A stretch of 64,000 bases of DNA from an uncultured Saprospiraceae bacterium (GTDB lineage Bacteria; Bacteroidota; Bacteroidia; Chitinophagales; Saprospiraceae): assembly GCA_938015595.1 (NCBI GenBank), contig CALLPI010000008.1, positions 62,001-126,000 on the forward strand, given 5' to 3'. The stretch's first letter is position 1, and every line of letters starts with the position of its first letter. The position numbers were made by a program, and so were the translations under genes. Positions 10,600-19,615 of this stretch are shown in pieces. The notes under the pieces are model-generated. The model searched no databases, had not been told where the DNA came from, and saw only the letters and a list, made by a program, of their open reading frames with translations.

Positions 10600-12108
10600 T
10601 TGAAAAACAAGGAAGACCTCTTTCACCTTATCAAGGCGCTCTCCCGCTCGGAGAAGCGCTACTTTACCCTCGATGCTCAGAAGAGCGGCCGCAAGGGCAG
10701 CAAGTACCTGGAGCTTTTTCAGGCCATCAATGAGCAGGAAGTCTATGACGAGGCTGCCCTCAAGCAGCAATTTGGCGTCAACCTTCCCTCCGACAAAGCT
10801 TACCTCTATGAAGCTATTCTGCGCAGTATGCGTGACTATCACAGCACCCGTTCTCTTTCTGCGCGCATCAAGGAGCTAATGCTCGACACTCGCTTCCTGT
10901 ACGAGCGTGGTCTGTTGGAGCAAACCGAGCGCCGCCTGGATGAAGCCCATAACTTGGCCCGAGAGTTGGATGATCACCTGGCTCTGCTCGAAATCAATAT
11001 GCAGCAGCGGCACGTGGTCAAGAGTTTGCGCTGGAAAGCCTACCAAACCCAACTGCAAAATCTCATCCAAGCCAAAAACGAAAGCCTGACCGCCGTAAAT
11101 GAAGAACTGGAACTAATGGACACCGCTGACCAGCTCTTCGTCGAAATTCTCCAGCATTTTGAACTTAAAAAGGACGCCGACAAGCAGGAACTGAAACTTC
11201 GATTTGCCCACTTGACACGAATGCTGCAACCCGCCTCCTCCTCCAGGTCGCTCTGGCGATATCTTCTCTGCATGGCTATGTACCACCAGTTGCTGGGCGA
11301 CTTTGACCGAGTATTTCATTACTACAGCCAGGTGGTGGATTGGTGGGACCAACACCCCCGCTACAAGCAGGAGGCGTTTTTTCTTTACATCATTGACGTG
11401 TCTAACCTGCTGCATGCCTACTCCGTCAAGGGGCAGTATCACCGCATCCCCAGCATCCTTGATCGCTTGGAGCAGGAGCAGCCCGACAGTTCACACACCC
11501 AGAGCCTGTTGTTTCAAAAATCAGCCGTGTATCGCCTCATGTATCTCATCAATATGGGCGTATCAGAAGGAGTGGACCGCTTCGTAGCTGAAATGGAAAA
11601 AGGGCTCGATAAGCACAATATCAAAGCTGGTACGCGCAATGCCCTCATGGCCAATGTAGCCATACTGCTCTTTATACAAGGGCGCTTCAAGGCTTGCACC
11701 CAGTGGGCACAAAAGATCATCAAGGACAAGACCGGCCCTCGCGCTGACATTCGCCATGGCGCCTGGGTGCTGCAACTCCTGGCGGCTTTTGAATACGCCG
11801 ACGAAGACCGACTGGAATCACTCATGCGCGCTACTGACCGCTACTTTGCCAAAGCTGGCCTCAAAAACCGCGATAGCTTTGAGTACGCCACCCTCGACTT
11901 TGCTAGGCGTCTTGCTCAAGCATCGCCCTGGGATGCCAAAACAATATTGCGCGAGTGGTTAGTGTATCTGGAACAACTGCGCCGCACCACCAGGGCAGCA
12001 ATGGGGCTGGACGAACTCTCTGAATACTGGGTGCGCAGCCGACTAGACAAAATACCCGTGCTAGAGCAGATACGCCGCCAAAGACAGCAGGCAGAAGCCG
12101 CTGGTTGA
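10600..12108 (+). CDS. Helical-repeat protein, paralogue of the gene at 48776-50233
   Basis: The product is about 502 residues, almost entirely alpha-helical by composition, with TPR-like helix pairs (for example LEINMQQRHVVKSLRWKAY and LLFIQGRFKACTQWAQKII). There is no signal peptide or membrane segment. Its N-terminus, NKEDLFHLIKALSRSEKRYF, aligns with the start of the protein at 48776-50233 (VNYIKELSPRSRERFRQFV), and both have similar length and overall pattern. That alignment supports a TTG start at 10600, since no ATG is nearby and the reading frame before it covers an AT-rich stretch. An AAATTTG box at 10571-10577 could be the -7 element. The function is unknown; scaffold or protein-binding roles are typical for such folds. 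Confidence 0.7.
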   Translation: MKNKEDLFHLIKALSRSEKRYFTLDAQKSGRKGSKYLELFQAINEQEVYDEAALKQQFGVNLPSDKAYLYEAILRSMRDYHSTRSLSARIKELMLDTRFLYERGLLEQTERRLDEAHNLARELDDHLALLEINMQQRHVVKSLRWKAYQTQLQNLIQAKNESLTAVNEELELMDTADQLFVEILQHFELKKDADKQELKLRFAHLTRMLQPASSSRSLWRYLLCMAMYHQLLGDFDRVFHYYSQVVDWWDQHPRYKQEAFFLYIIDVSNLLHAYSVKGQYHRIPSILDRLEQEQPDSSHTQSLLFQKSAVYRLMYLINMGVSEGVDRFVAEMEKGLDKHNIKAGTRNALMANVAILLFIQGRFKACTQWAQKIIKDKTGPRADIRHGAWVLQLLAAFEYADEDRLESLMRATDRYFAKAGLKNRDSFEYATLDFARRLAQASPWDAKTILREWLVYLEQLRRTTRAAMGLDELSEYWVRSRLDKIPVLEQIRRQRQQAEAAG

Positions 12109-12244
12109 ACCTCCAGGCGCTGGAATTGTATTGTATGGCTTCATCTTTTCGCAATTGCACGAAAAAAACCATCTTTGCACAACCAAAGCGCTGCTACAAG
12201 CGTCTTTGGATATGTTTTGGCACAAACTCAATCTGTACCACCTC

Positions 12245-13417
12245 ATGGAAGCATATATTGTAAAGGCGTACCGCAGCGCCGTAGGCAAGGCCAAAAAAGG
12301 AGGGTTTCGCAATTATCGCTCCGACGACCTAGCTGTGGACGTAGTCAAATATCTCTTTGACCACACCCCTGAGATAGACCCCCGTCTTGTGGATGATGTC
12401 ATTGTGGGCTGCGCTAACCCCGAAGGCGAACAAGGGCTGCAAATTGGTCGCCAGATTTCGCTGCGCGCTCTGGGCAAGGAAGTGCCCGGCATGACGGTGA
12501 ACCGCTACTGCGCTTCTGGGCTGGAAACCATCTCCATAGCCGTAGCCAAAATTCGCGCCGGCATGGGCCATATCTATGTGGCAGGCGGCACAGAAAGTAT
12601 GAGTATGATACCCATGACAGGGTACAAACTGGCCCCCAGTTATGCCGTAGCTTCTACTACGCCTGACTACCTGGTGAGCATGGGGCTTACTGCCGAGGCT
12701 GTAGCTCAAAAATACGGCATTACCCGCGAAGCCGCTGATGAGTTTTCCTTTCAATCCCATTGCAAGGCTGCTCAGGCCATTGACGAAGGCCGATTTCAAG
12801 AGCAGATTGTACCCGTGAAGGTCAAAGAGGTCTTTGTCAAAGACAATAAGCGTGTGGAAACTGAGCACACCGTAACCGTGGACGAAGGCGTGCGCCGCGA
12901 TACCACTCCAGAGGCACTGGCCCAACTGCGCCCAGCCTTTGCAGCCAACGGCGTGGTCACAGCCGGCAATGCCTCTCAGACCTCTGACGGCGCGGCATTT
13001 GTGCTGGTGGTGAGCGAAGCCATTGTAAAGCAATACAACCTACAGCCCATCGCTCGTCTGGTATCTTGTGCCGTAGCAGGTGTGGATGCGCTCTACATGG
13101 GCATTGGCCCGGTAGCTGCCATTCCCAAGGCACTCAAGCAGGCGGGTTTACATTTGAACGACATTGAACAAATCGAGCTTAATGAAGCCTTTGCTGCTCA
13201 AGCCTTAGCCGTCATTCAGGAAGCTGGCCTCAACCCTGAAATCGTGAATGTGAACGGCGGCGCCATCGCGTTGGGGCATCCGCTGGGCTGCACCGGCGCC
13301 AAGCTGTCCACGCAGTTGTTTTACGAGATGAGGCGCCGGGGCCAGAAGTATGGTATGGTCACGGCTTGTGTGGGTGGCGGGCAGGGCATCGCTGGCATTT
13401 ACGAGCGGCTCAATTGA
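12245..13417 (+). CDS. fadA: Acetyl-CoA C-acyltransferase (thiolase)
   Basis: The 390-residue thiolase has all catalytic residues: nucleophile Cys89 in [10 protein letters not shown], His345 in [16 protein letters not shown] and Cys375 in [11 protein letters not shown]. The last step of beta-oxidation, releasing acetyl-CoA from 3-ketoacyl-CoA, is the likely role. A biosynthetic acetoacetyl-CoA thiolase cannot be excluded from sequence alone. fadH (2,4-dienoyl-CoA reductase) lies elsewhere in the window and supports fatty-acid breakdown. The open frame begins at 12131, but the ATG at 12245 matches the family start ([15 protein letters not shown]). Confidence 0.92.
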   Translation: MEAYIVKAYRSAVGKAKKGGFRNYRSDDLAVDVVKYLFDHTPEIDPRLVDDVIVGCANPEGEQGLQIGRQISLRALGKEVPGMTVNRYCASGLETISIAVAKIRAGMGHIYVAGGTESMSMIPMTGYKLAPSYAVASTTPDYLVSMGLTAEAVAQKYGITREAADEFSFQSHCKAAQAIDEGRFQEQIVPVKVKEVFVKDNKRVETEHTVTVDEGVRRDTTPEALAQLRPAFAANGVVTAGNASQTSDGAAFVLVVSEAIVKQYNLQPIARLVSCAVAGVDALYMGIGPVAAIPKALKQAGLHLNDIEQIELNEAFAAQALAVIQEAGLNPEIVNVNGGAIALGHPLGCTGAKLSTQLFYEMRRRGQKYGMVTACVGGGQGIAGIYERLN

Positions 13418-13432
13418 GGATTGCCCCGTAAG

Positions 13433-13555
13433 ATGGCTTCAAAAATCCTGAGTTTGGACAACCAACAAAATCTAACTTGGGAACATGCTCAGGAAATGCC
13501 AGCGCTTGATGCACCTGCCTTCCCTGCCCAAGATGCACCCTTTCCTTCTTCTTGA
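13433..13555 (+). CDS. Possible small protein with repeated DAP-x-FP motif
   Basis: A 40-codon frame starts with ATG 15 bases after the thiolase stop and ends 27 bases before the glycosyltransferase start. It encodes a polar N-terminal half followed by a proline-rich tail in which DAPAFP and DAPFP appear close together. There is no signal peptide or GG motif. Spacing between two co-directional genes is compatible with an operon member, but such a short frame can arise by chance and no family was recognised. Confidence 0.3.
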   Translation: MASKILSLDNQQNLTWEHAQEMPALDAPAFPAQDAPFPSS

Positions 13556-13582
13556 CTCAGTCTTTATTCTGCCTCAACTCCC

Positions 13583-14506
13583 GTGCTTTCCATTCTTATT
13601 CCTGTGTATAATTTCGACGTTCGGTCGTTGGTACAAGAGTTGGCTTACCAGTGCACTGATGCCGGCGTTCCCTGGGAAATATGGTGTGTGGACGATGGCT
13701 CGGCGCCCGAGTACAAAGCCTGTAACCGTGGAATTGCCACTTTGCCTGGCATATGCTACGAAGAGTTACCGGCCAATATTGGCAGGGCGGCCATTCGCAA
13801 CTTGTTGATCAGCAAGGCAACTTTCCCTTACGTACTCTTTATGGACTGCGATTCTACAGTAGTGCGTGCCGACTACATTGCCCATTACCTGAGGTTCGTT
13901 CATCCGCAGGCAGTACTATGCGGTGGTCGGGTGTATGCCCCCATTCCGCCTACGGAAAGACAGTATCTGCTGCACTGGAAATTTGGCCGGCAAAGGGAAC
14001 AAATAGCACCGGAAGCGCGCAGCCGCCGCCCCTGGCATGCTTTTATGACCAACAACTTTCTGGCGCCTAAGGCTATTTTTGAATATCTCCGCTTTGAGGA
14101 GCGTATACAAGGCTATGGGCACGAAGATACGCTGTTTGGCATGGAGTTGCAAGCTCGCGGCATTCCGGTTATCCATCTCAACAACCCCCTGGAACACAAA
14201 GGGCTGGAGCCGGCTAGTGAGTTTTTGCGCAAAAACGACGAGGCCATGCGCAACTTAGCCTGGCTATGGCAATACACCCAGACGCCTGTACAGACTCGCT
14301 TGCTGGACTTGGCGCGCCGCTTGGAGGCACAGCGGTTGCTAAGGCCAGTTGCCGATATACTACGCTTTGCCTTGCCCTTGTTGCGTACTGTGCTGCTATC
14401 GCCTTGGCCAGCCTTGTGGGCGCTGGATATGTACAAACTGGCGCAATTGCTGAATGCGCGCAGCCAAATGCAGTTGCTTGGAGCGCGTTTCGATACCAAG
14501 GGATAA
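13583..14506 (+). CDS. Family 2 glycosyltransferase
   Basis: The 307-residue GT-A enzyme shows the nucleotide-binding start LSILIPVYNFD, VDDGS, the metal-binding MDCDS motif, and GYGHEDTLFG with the ED acid/base pair of processive or polysaccharide GT2 enzymes. The C-terminus has a weakly hydrophobic stretch (LPLLRTVLLSPWPALWAL) that may touch the membrane. It probably adds a sugar to a glycan or lipid carrier; donor and acceptor are unknown. The start is GTG at 13583; no ATG exists upstream in frame at a sensible distance. It is convergent with the GH65 gene, with four bases between them. Confidence 0.85.
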   Translation: MLSILIPVYNFDVRSLVQELAYQCTDAGVPWEIWCVDDGSAPEYKACNRGIATLPGICYEELPANIGRAAIRNLLISKATFPYVLFMDCDSTVVRADYIAHYLRFVHPQAVLCGGRVYAPIPPTERQYLLHWKFGRQREQIAPEARSRRPWHAFMTNNFLAPKAIFEYLRFEERIQGYGHEDTLFGMELQARGIPVIHLNNPLEHKGLEPASEFLRKNDEAMRNLAWLWQYTQTPVQTRLLDLARRLEAQRLLRPVADILRFALPLLRTVLLSPWPALWALDMYKLAQLLNARSQMQLLGARFDTKG

Positions 14507-14510
14507 ACCC

Positions 14511-16556
14511 CTATTGCTTCACTACGAACGTTTTCTTCTCCGGCCCTACGCCCCTGATGGTCAGCGAACGCCATGAAGGGGGTAGCTTGGTTTTGAGTTG
14601 TACGATGCCCTGCTCCGTGATGTCTATGCCACCCATACCCATGATGACGGCCTGCAACATGCCCCCTGCGCCGGTGGCAAAATAGGGATTAGTGCCGCCA
14701 GCGGTTTCGGCTAGTACGCCGAAAGGCGGGACTTCGTTGGGTTTGTAACTTTTTACAAAAGCCTGGTAAGCCTTGTGGGGTTCGTTGAGGCGGGCGTAGA
14801 GTGCGGCTAGCACCGAGTGTCCCATAGCCGGGCCGTCGGGCGCCATGCGCGGCTCGTAGTAGGCCAAGTCTTTGCGGACATCAGCTTCTTTGGTTATGAT
14901 TTTCAGGGGGAAAGCCAGGAGGTTTACATCCGCTTGTTTGATGATTTCGCCTTTGTAGGTGGCATTTTCACGCGTGACCCCATCGGGAAACTTCAGGATG
15001 GGAATGTTCTGAGCCACGTGTAGCCAGTCGGGATTGGGTGTAAGCCCCAGTTCTTTAGCCGCGGCACTGGCGTATTGTAGCACCGTGATGGCCATGCCGT
15101 TGGTAAAGGCGTTGTTGTCAATGTTTTCCTGCCATTCATTGGCGCCAATGACGTTGTTGATGTCATAGCGGCCAGGGCCGTTGCGCTCCACGCGGCCTGC
15201 CCAGAAGTCAGCTACTTCCTTGAGCATAGGGTAGCCGCGCTCGCGCAGCCAGGTTTTGTCTTTGGTCACTAGGTAGTACTGCCAGAAGGCCCAGCCTACG
15301 CAGCCGGTGATGTGGTGTTGAAACGGCCCAGTGAGCGCCCACACTGGCGTATCTTCACTGCCGTCAGCGGAAGACTCCCACGGAAACATGACGCCAGGGT
15401 AGCCATGCGAGAAGGCGTTTTGCCGGGCGGCGGCCATACGCTCAAAGCGGTAATCGAGCAGAGAGCGGGCTATCTCAGGCTGGAGCAGCAGTAGCGGCGG
15501 GTACATCCACAGCTCTGTATCCCAGAAGATATGGCCGTTGTAGCCCAGCCCCGACAGGCCCATGGGCGACAGGCTTAGTGCCGTACCTTCCCTTGCAAAG
15601 GAATACAAATGGTATAAAGCCGAGCGAATGGCACGCTGAGCCTCCAGATCGCCTTCTACTACGACGTCGCTTTGCCAGAGTTTTTCCCACTCTGCTTCGT
15701 GGCGTTGCAGCAGGCGCTCGCGGCCCTCTAGTTTGGCGAAGATAGTGAGGCGCTCGGCTTCATTGTGGGGGTCATTGTATGTATGCGACGACACCGTGCT
15801 GCCCACCACGCAGAAGCGGTATGTCTGACCAGCTTTAAGCAATTTGTAAAACTTGGCCAAGTGCATATTGTAGTCCCAGTCTTCGTGTATGATTTTCGGC
15901 TCCTGGCCGTGTGCCTCATCAAAAATAAAACTGGTAGAAGCAGCTACCGTGTAGCGGCCAGAGGGGCTTTTGGCCACTGAAGTGAGCAGAGGAATAAGTA
16001 CGTGAGGGCGGTCTATTTCGCTGTAGTAGTTGCGCACATCAGCTAGGTGGGTGGGGGCTTCAATAACGCTCATAGGCGTGATTGTGACATCTTTGTGGGC
16101 AGTGATTTCCACTACCGACATAGCAGTGTAGGGCAAGTGCCGAAGAGCCAGCAAGGTATGGCGTACGCTGAGCTTATCGCCTACGTCGAAGGTGGTAGTC
16201 AGCGCGGCTTTTTGCATATCGAGCGTTTGGGTATAGCGGCTTATGTCAGCGCGGCCAATGCGGCGTCCATCCACGTCGAGGTTCATATTCACGTGATTGA
16301 AGGTCTTGAGAATGTTGCTTACCCGACCGCGCTGGTAGTAGTCATAGGCGCCATTGAGTACTACATCTTGTACACGCATGGGGTCAGGAGAGGAAACCAG
16401 CCCGATCATGCCGTTGGCTACCGTGATACCGAAATAACGGGCAGGGTCAATCTGAGTAGCCTCAATGTGCCAAGGCGAGTTCGAGAGGTCTTGCGCAAAT
16501 AAGCTAACAGCATACGAGCACAGTACTGAAAAAATCGTTTTTCTCATGGCGTTCAA
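14511..16556 (-). CDS. Secreted glycoside hydrolase family 65 protein
   Basis: The 681-residue protein begins with a signal peptide (MRKTIFSVLCSYAVSLFAQ), so it acts outside the cytoplasm. An N-terminal beta-sandwich is followed by the (alpha/alpha)6 barrel. GHIFWDTELWMYPPLLL and GANEWQENIDNNAFTN match the GH65 signature; Glu474 in the latter is the expected general acid. GH65 contains trehalose, maltose and kojibiose phosphorylases, acid trehalases and the glucosidase that removes glucose from Glc-alpha-1,2-Gal on hydroxylysine. The FWDTE and NEWQEN style and the exported location fit a hydrolase of the latter kinds better than a phosphorylase, by inference. The substrate is not settled by the sequence. 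Confidence 0.82.
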   Translation of the reverse strand: MNAMRKTIFSVLCSYAVSLFAQDLSNSPWHIEATQIDPARYFGITVANGMIGLVSSPDPMRVQDVVLNGAYDYYQRGRVSNILKTFNHVNMNLDVDGRRIGRADISRYTQTLDMQKAALTTTFDVGDKLSVRHTLLALRHLPYTAMSVVEITAHKDVTITPMSVIEAPTHLADVRNYYSEIDRPHVLIPLLTSVAKSPSGRYTVAASTSFIFDEAHGQEPKIIHEDWDYNMHLAKFYKLLKAGQTYRFCVVGSTVSSHTYNDPHNEAERLTIFAKLEGRERLLQRHEAEWEKLWQSDVVVEGDLEAQRAIRSALYHLYSFAREGTALSLSPMGLSGLGYNGHIFWDTELWMYPPLLLLQPEIARSLLDYRFERMAAARQNAFSHGYPGVMFPWESSADGSEDTPVWALTGPFQHHITGCVGWAFWQYYLVTKDKTWLRERGYPMLKEVADFWAGRVERNGPGRYDINNVIGANEWQENIDNNAFTNGMAITVLQYASAAAKELGLTPNPDWLHVAQNIPILKFPDGVTRENATYKGEIIKQADVNLLAFPLKIITKEADVRKDLAYYEPRMAPDGPAMGHSVLAALYARLNEPHKAYQAFVKSYKPNEVPPFGVLAETAGGTNPYFATGAGGMLQAVIMGMGGIDITEQGIVQLKTKLPPSWRSLTIRGVGPEKKTFVVKQ

Positions 16557-16659
16557 TATTTTTTGATGCTTTTAATGAGTTGAACCAGCAATTCCCCCAG
16601 GAGTGTATCTGCAGCATTGGCGGTTGGGGGCTTTTGCCGCTGCAATTACAGCAGCCTGA

Positions 16660-16667
16660 CAAAGGTA
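16660..16667 (-). promoter_or_regulatory. -7 box TACCTTTG for the GH65 gene
   Basis: On the minus strand TACCTTTG lies 104 bases upstream of the GH65 start. No convincing -33 element was seen. Confidence 0.45.
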
Positions 16668-16767
16668 CTGCAACATCGGCAAGTAGCGGAATCTGATTTA
16701 TCTTGTGTTATTTGTGTGTTTTTGCTTCCGCCTTATTGTATCATATGCTTCTTTTATGCTGAGCAAC

Positions 16768-16823
16768 ACCAAGTTTTGTGCATGATTTTGCAGATGTTAT
16801 GCACAAAGCTTGGCGAGTCAAAG
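16768..16823 (+). repeat. Dispersed imperfect palindrome, copy B
   Basis: AAGTTTTGTGCATGAT and ATGCACAAAGCTT form the arms, followed by GGCGAGTCAAAG. It shares arms and tail with copy A (2691-2745) and with the inverted copy C (55059-55112). It lies in the gene-free stretch between the GH65 gene and secG. Confidence 0.7.
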
Positions 16824-17241
16824 TGTATGTTCTGTCAAGGCAAACCAGCGGGACAGTGGGCCTGTGTCTTGGTGCTAGGCTTTTGTCCCTGCGAAGCAGG
16901 CTTGTATTTTAAGGGGGCTCAGGGTATAATTCTCTATTTGATAGTTCCTAGACATGAGGTTGGCGCCCTGAGGATGTCAATTTTTTTGCAACGAATGGAT
17001 TGCGCAAGGGATGGGGTTTTTCCTGCCCATAGTATGCTATTTCAACAGAAAGGTGAGCGTGCTGATAAGGACCACAGGCACGGCATGGGTCCGGCAAAAT
17101 GAAGCTGAAGGAGCACCCAGGGAACGGCTGCAGCACAGCGATAAAAATATTTCGGAAGTAGCCATAGTCATGAGTGTTGACGACGCTAAGTACTTCGGCC
17201 GTACATTCGCAGCAACTTATCGGGTACCGCTTCGAGGCACG
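16824..17241. other. Gene-free stretch, nothing recognised
   Basis: Frames here are short, overlap on both strands and resemble no known protein. Apart from repeat copy B on the left and the secG terminator on the right, no signal was seen. Confidence 0.5.
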
Positions 17242-17283
17242 AAAAATGCCTGATGAAGCGACTCCGCACTCCACCAGGCATTT
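17242..17283 (-). terminator. Terminator after secG
   Basis: On the minus strand AAATGCCTG and CAGGCATTT pair (9 bp) and are followed by T residues, 25 bases beyond the secG stop. It closes the minus-strand gene run 19503 to 17308. Confidence 0.7.
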
Positions 17284-17307
17284 CTGCGCGGCTTAGCATG
17301 AGGTAAA

Positions 17308-17568
17308 TTACTGCGTCAATATTTGCTCGGTAGCGCCGCTGCCGTCGCCGATGATGACGGCGGCTACCAGGCAAAGCACAAAAATGGCAGCAGCAAGGCC
17401 CCAGGTAATTTTCTCAATCAAGTCGGTAGACTTGGCTGCGCCAAACATCTGGTTGGCTTGGGCGCCGCCGAAGGTGGAATCTACACCGCCTCCCTTAGGG
17501 TTTTGGATCAGTACGACCAGCATGAGAAGTATCCCCAGGACGGCGATGAGCACAGTAATAGCAGACAT
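17308..17568 (-). CDS. secG: Preprotein translocase subunit SecG
   Basis: The 86-residue protein has two membrane helices (ITVLIAVLGILLMLVVLIQ and WGLAAAIFVLCLVAAVIIG). They are joined by the conserved NPKGGGVDSTFGGAQANQMFG loop region, the SecG hallmark. It stabilises SecYE and helps SecA-driven export. It begins one base after the stop of the gene upstream, so the two are surely co-transcribed. Confidence 0.93.
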   Translation of the reverse strand: MSAITVLIAVLGILLMLVVLIQNPKGGGVDSTFGGAQANQMFGAAKSTDLIEKITWGLAAAIFVLCLVAAVIIGDGSGATEQILTQ

Positions 17569-17569
17569 A

Positions 17570-18397
17570 TTAGGACGTTTTTTTCAAATTTTCAATTTGG
17601 GCTGCAAAGTACGCGCTTTTCTGTGGAAAAAGCAAGCATAATCTTTCGTACATGTGTATGGCACTTTGGATGTGGCCTTGCCGGGCCAGCAGGGCAGCCA
17701 GTGATTCGGAGGCTATATCTGCTTTGGTTTCCACGCTTTGCTCGGCCATTTTGCGCAAGTCTGGTAGGGGGTAGTTGTCAGAAGGGAGTGTTAAGCCAGC
17801 GGATGGTGGTGCTGCAGGCGAAGCGGTAGCAGGCTCTGGGAAGGCCGGCAGCAGTGCGTGCAGGCGGTTCCAGGTGCGGAAGGCAGCCTTAGCCATTGGA
17901 GAGGGCGGTGCTTCCGGTGCAGTAGGCCATTCCTCGGCGTTGCTCGGCTGAGGCGTATTTATAGAAAGGGAAGATACGGCATCTTCTAAAGCCTCGCCCT
18001 CCTTCTGAGACGACGCCGGGTTGGCTTCCAAGGCAACTTGAGCAGCGGCGGCAGGTATTTCAGTTACCGACGGCTCAAGCGGTGCTTTAGCTTGGCTCAG
18101 GCGAGCCTCCAGCTCGGCAGCAGGTATGAGTTCAAGCACTTCGGTAGCGGCGGCGAGCATAGCCTCCCAATGTAACATGCGCTGCCTGAGTGCAATCCTA
18201 TCTACGCTTTGCGCGGCTGCGCGAGCCAGATCCTGAGCGTAGTCTTTGTGTTGCATCATGCGGCTTTTGTATAGGAGCAATTGATGCACGTGCGGGCAGT
18301 AGGGATACTCCAGTGCCAGTGTTTTTAATTCTTCGTAAGACACACCACGCAGGTCTTCAGGCTGTTGCAGAAAGTGCAAAAGATTGTCTGCTGTCAT
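17570..18397 (-). CDS. Conserved Bacteroidota protein with TPR-like ends, upstream of secG
   Basis: The 275-residue protein has a helical N-terminal part (NLLHFLQQPEDLRGVSYEEL, then YPYCPHVHQLLLYKSRMM). A long low-complexity middle rich in Ala, Pro and Glu (residues about 110-200) follows. The helical C-terminus (ALLARQGHIQSAIHMYERLC) reads like one tetratricopeptide unit. No signal peptide or membrane segment is present. The same arrangement next to secG is, as far as I recall, common in Bacteroidota, which hints at an export-related or housekeeping role, but its function is unknown. Confidence 0.75.
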   Translation of the reverse strand: MTADNLLHFLQQPEDLRGVSYEELKTLALEYPYCPHVHQLLLYKSRMMQHKDYAQDLARAAAQSVDRIALRQRMLHWEAMLAAATEVLELIPAAELEARLSQAKAPLEPSVTEIPAAAAQVALEANPASSQKEGEALEDAVSSLSINTPQPSNAEEWPTAPEAPPSPMAKAAFRTWNRLHALLPAFPEPATASPAAPPSAGLTLPSDNYPLPDLRKMAEQSVETKADIASESLAALLARQGHIQSAIHMYERLCLLFPQKSAYFAAQIENLKKTS

Positions 18398-18463
18398 CTG
18401 ACTTTACTTTCCTAGGGCAAAGATACGAGGCTATGCTGAAAGCGGCAACTGATAGTCAAATGC

Positions 18464-19039
18464 TTAGCGCGAATGCAGGAAATCCAGCAGCATTGCGGTA
18501 GCCTTGGCGCGGTGGCTGATGGTGTTTTTGGTGTGTAGGTCCATCTGGGCAAAACTGCGGATTTCGCCTTGTGGGATGAAGATGGGGTCGTAGCCGAAGC
18601 CACCTTTGCCAGCTAAGGCTTCGGCAATGTGGCCCTCTACGACGCCCTCAAAGAGATGCTCTTGCCCGTCCAGGATGAGAGCAATGACGGTGCGAAATCG
18701 CGCACTGCGGTTAGCTACGCCTTGCATTTGCTTCAGTACTAGTGCTATGTTGGCGGCGTCGTCTTTGCCGGGGCCAGCATAGCGAGCTGAATACACACCC
18801 GGGCGCCCCTGAAGGGCGTCAATCTCCAGGCCGGTATCTTCAGCAAAGCAGTGCACGCCGAAGCGCTCATGAACGTAGCGGGCTTTTTGCAGGGCGTTGC
18901 CAGCAATGGTAGGCGAAGTTTCGGGCAGATCGTCAGTGCAGCCAATATCAGCAAGGCTTTTGAGCTGTATATCGGGAGGGATCAAGGCGGCTATCTCGCC
19001 GACTTTGTGGGCGTTGCCGGTGGCGAAGACGAGTTCCAT
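18464..19039 (-). CDS. rdgB: XTP/dITP diphosphatase (RdgB/HAM1 family)
   Basis: The 191-residue enzyme hydrolyses non-canonical purine triphosphates (XTP, dITP) to monophosphates, keeping them out of DNA and RNA. Diagnostic segments are FATGNAHKVGEI at the start, CFAEDTGLEIDALQGRPGVYS and GKGGFGYDPIFIP, followed by FAQMDLHTKNTISHRAKA. The length and all motifs are normal. It lies 66 bases upstream of the TPR-like gene and 8 bases downstream of the unknown gene at 19048, in one minus-strand run. Confidence 0.94.
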   Translation of the reverse strand: MELVFATGNAHKVGEIAALIPPDIQLKSLADIGCTDDLPETSPTIAGNALQKARYVHERFGVHCFAEDTGLEIDALQGRPGVYSARYAGPGKDDAANIALVLKQMQGVANRSARFRTVIALILDGQEHLFEGVVEGHIAEALAGKGGFGYDPIFIPQGEIRSFAQMDLHTKNTISHRAKATAMLLDFLHSR

Positions 19040-19047
19040 AATAACAT

Positions 19048-19503
19048 TTATGAAGGAAGAAACAGTTGCTTCAGAGCTTTCCAGAGCTGCCTAGAGCGGG
19101 CGCTGCCGCCTTGGGTACGCTCTTCCAGCAGGATATCTAGGCTGTCAGAAAACAGCAGGGTTTTGCCCATGAAAGCAATGGGCTTGTACAATGTCGGAGT
19201 GATCTGCAAGCCCAGATCTGCCGGGCTGAAGCCAAAACAGAGCAGCGTGCGAAATGGCAATTTTCGCTGCAATAGTGCGAAAGCCGGCACTTTTTCTTGC
19301 GAAACTGTGGCATGGAGTGTATCTTTGACCAAATGGATTTGAGCGGCTTGAAGCATGCGTTCCAGAAATGTAGGCACGGCAGGGTTGTCTGTGGCAGTGT
19401 GCAGCAGCAGAATTTCTCTTGCATTTTCGCCCTCTATTTGAGGCAATACCGCGTGGTATATTGAAATATCGTATGTATTAAGTTGCAATAATTCTAGTTT
19501 CAA
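19048..19503 (-). CDS. Unknown 151-residue protein in the rdgB-secG run
   Basis: The protein has no signal peptide. Its middle, VPAFALLQRKLPFRTLLCFGFSPADLGLQ, and end, KTLLFSDSLDILLEE then SRQLWKALKQLF, suggest a small alpha/beta fold. The pattern faintly recalls proteins labelled DNA polymerase III psi-like in Bacteroidota, but I cannot confirm this. It is the first gene of the minus-strand run and diverges from ilvE; the 112-base gap between them must hold both promoters, but no clear TAnnTTTG box was seen there. Confidence 0.6.
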   Translation of the reverse strand: MKLELLQLNTYDISIYHAVLPQIEGENAREILLLHTATDNPAVPTFLERMLQAAQIHLVKDTLHATVSQEKVPAFALLQRKLPFRTLLCFGFSPADLGLQITPTLYKPIAFMGKTLLFSDSLDILLEERTQGGSARSRQLWKALKQLFLPS

Positions 19504-19615
19504 AATTTAAATTTTTTTCTCTGCCTGGTTAAACAATTTTGTGTGTTTTTGTGTATCTGAATTAGTGATGTTCGGAATTTTTGGCAAAAATATATCATTT
19601 TCATAAAACATAGTC

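Noticed and set aside
16617-17102. 161-codon plus-strand frame and a 108-codon minus-strand frame in the gap before secG
   Set aside because: They overlap each other, cover a repeated palindrome and a promoter box, and show no protein-like pattern.
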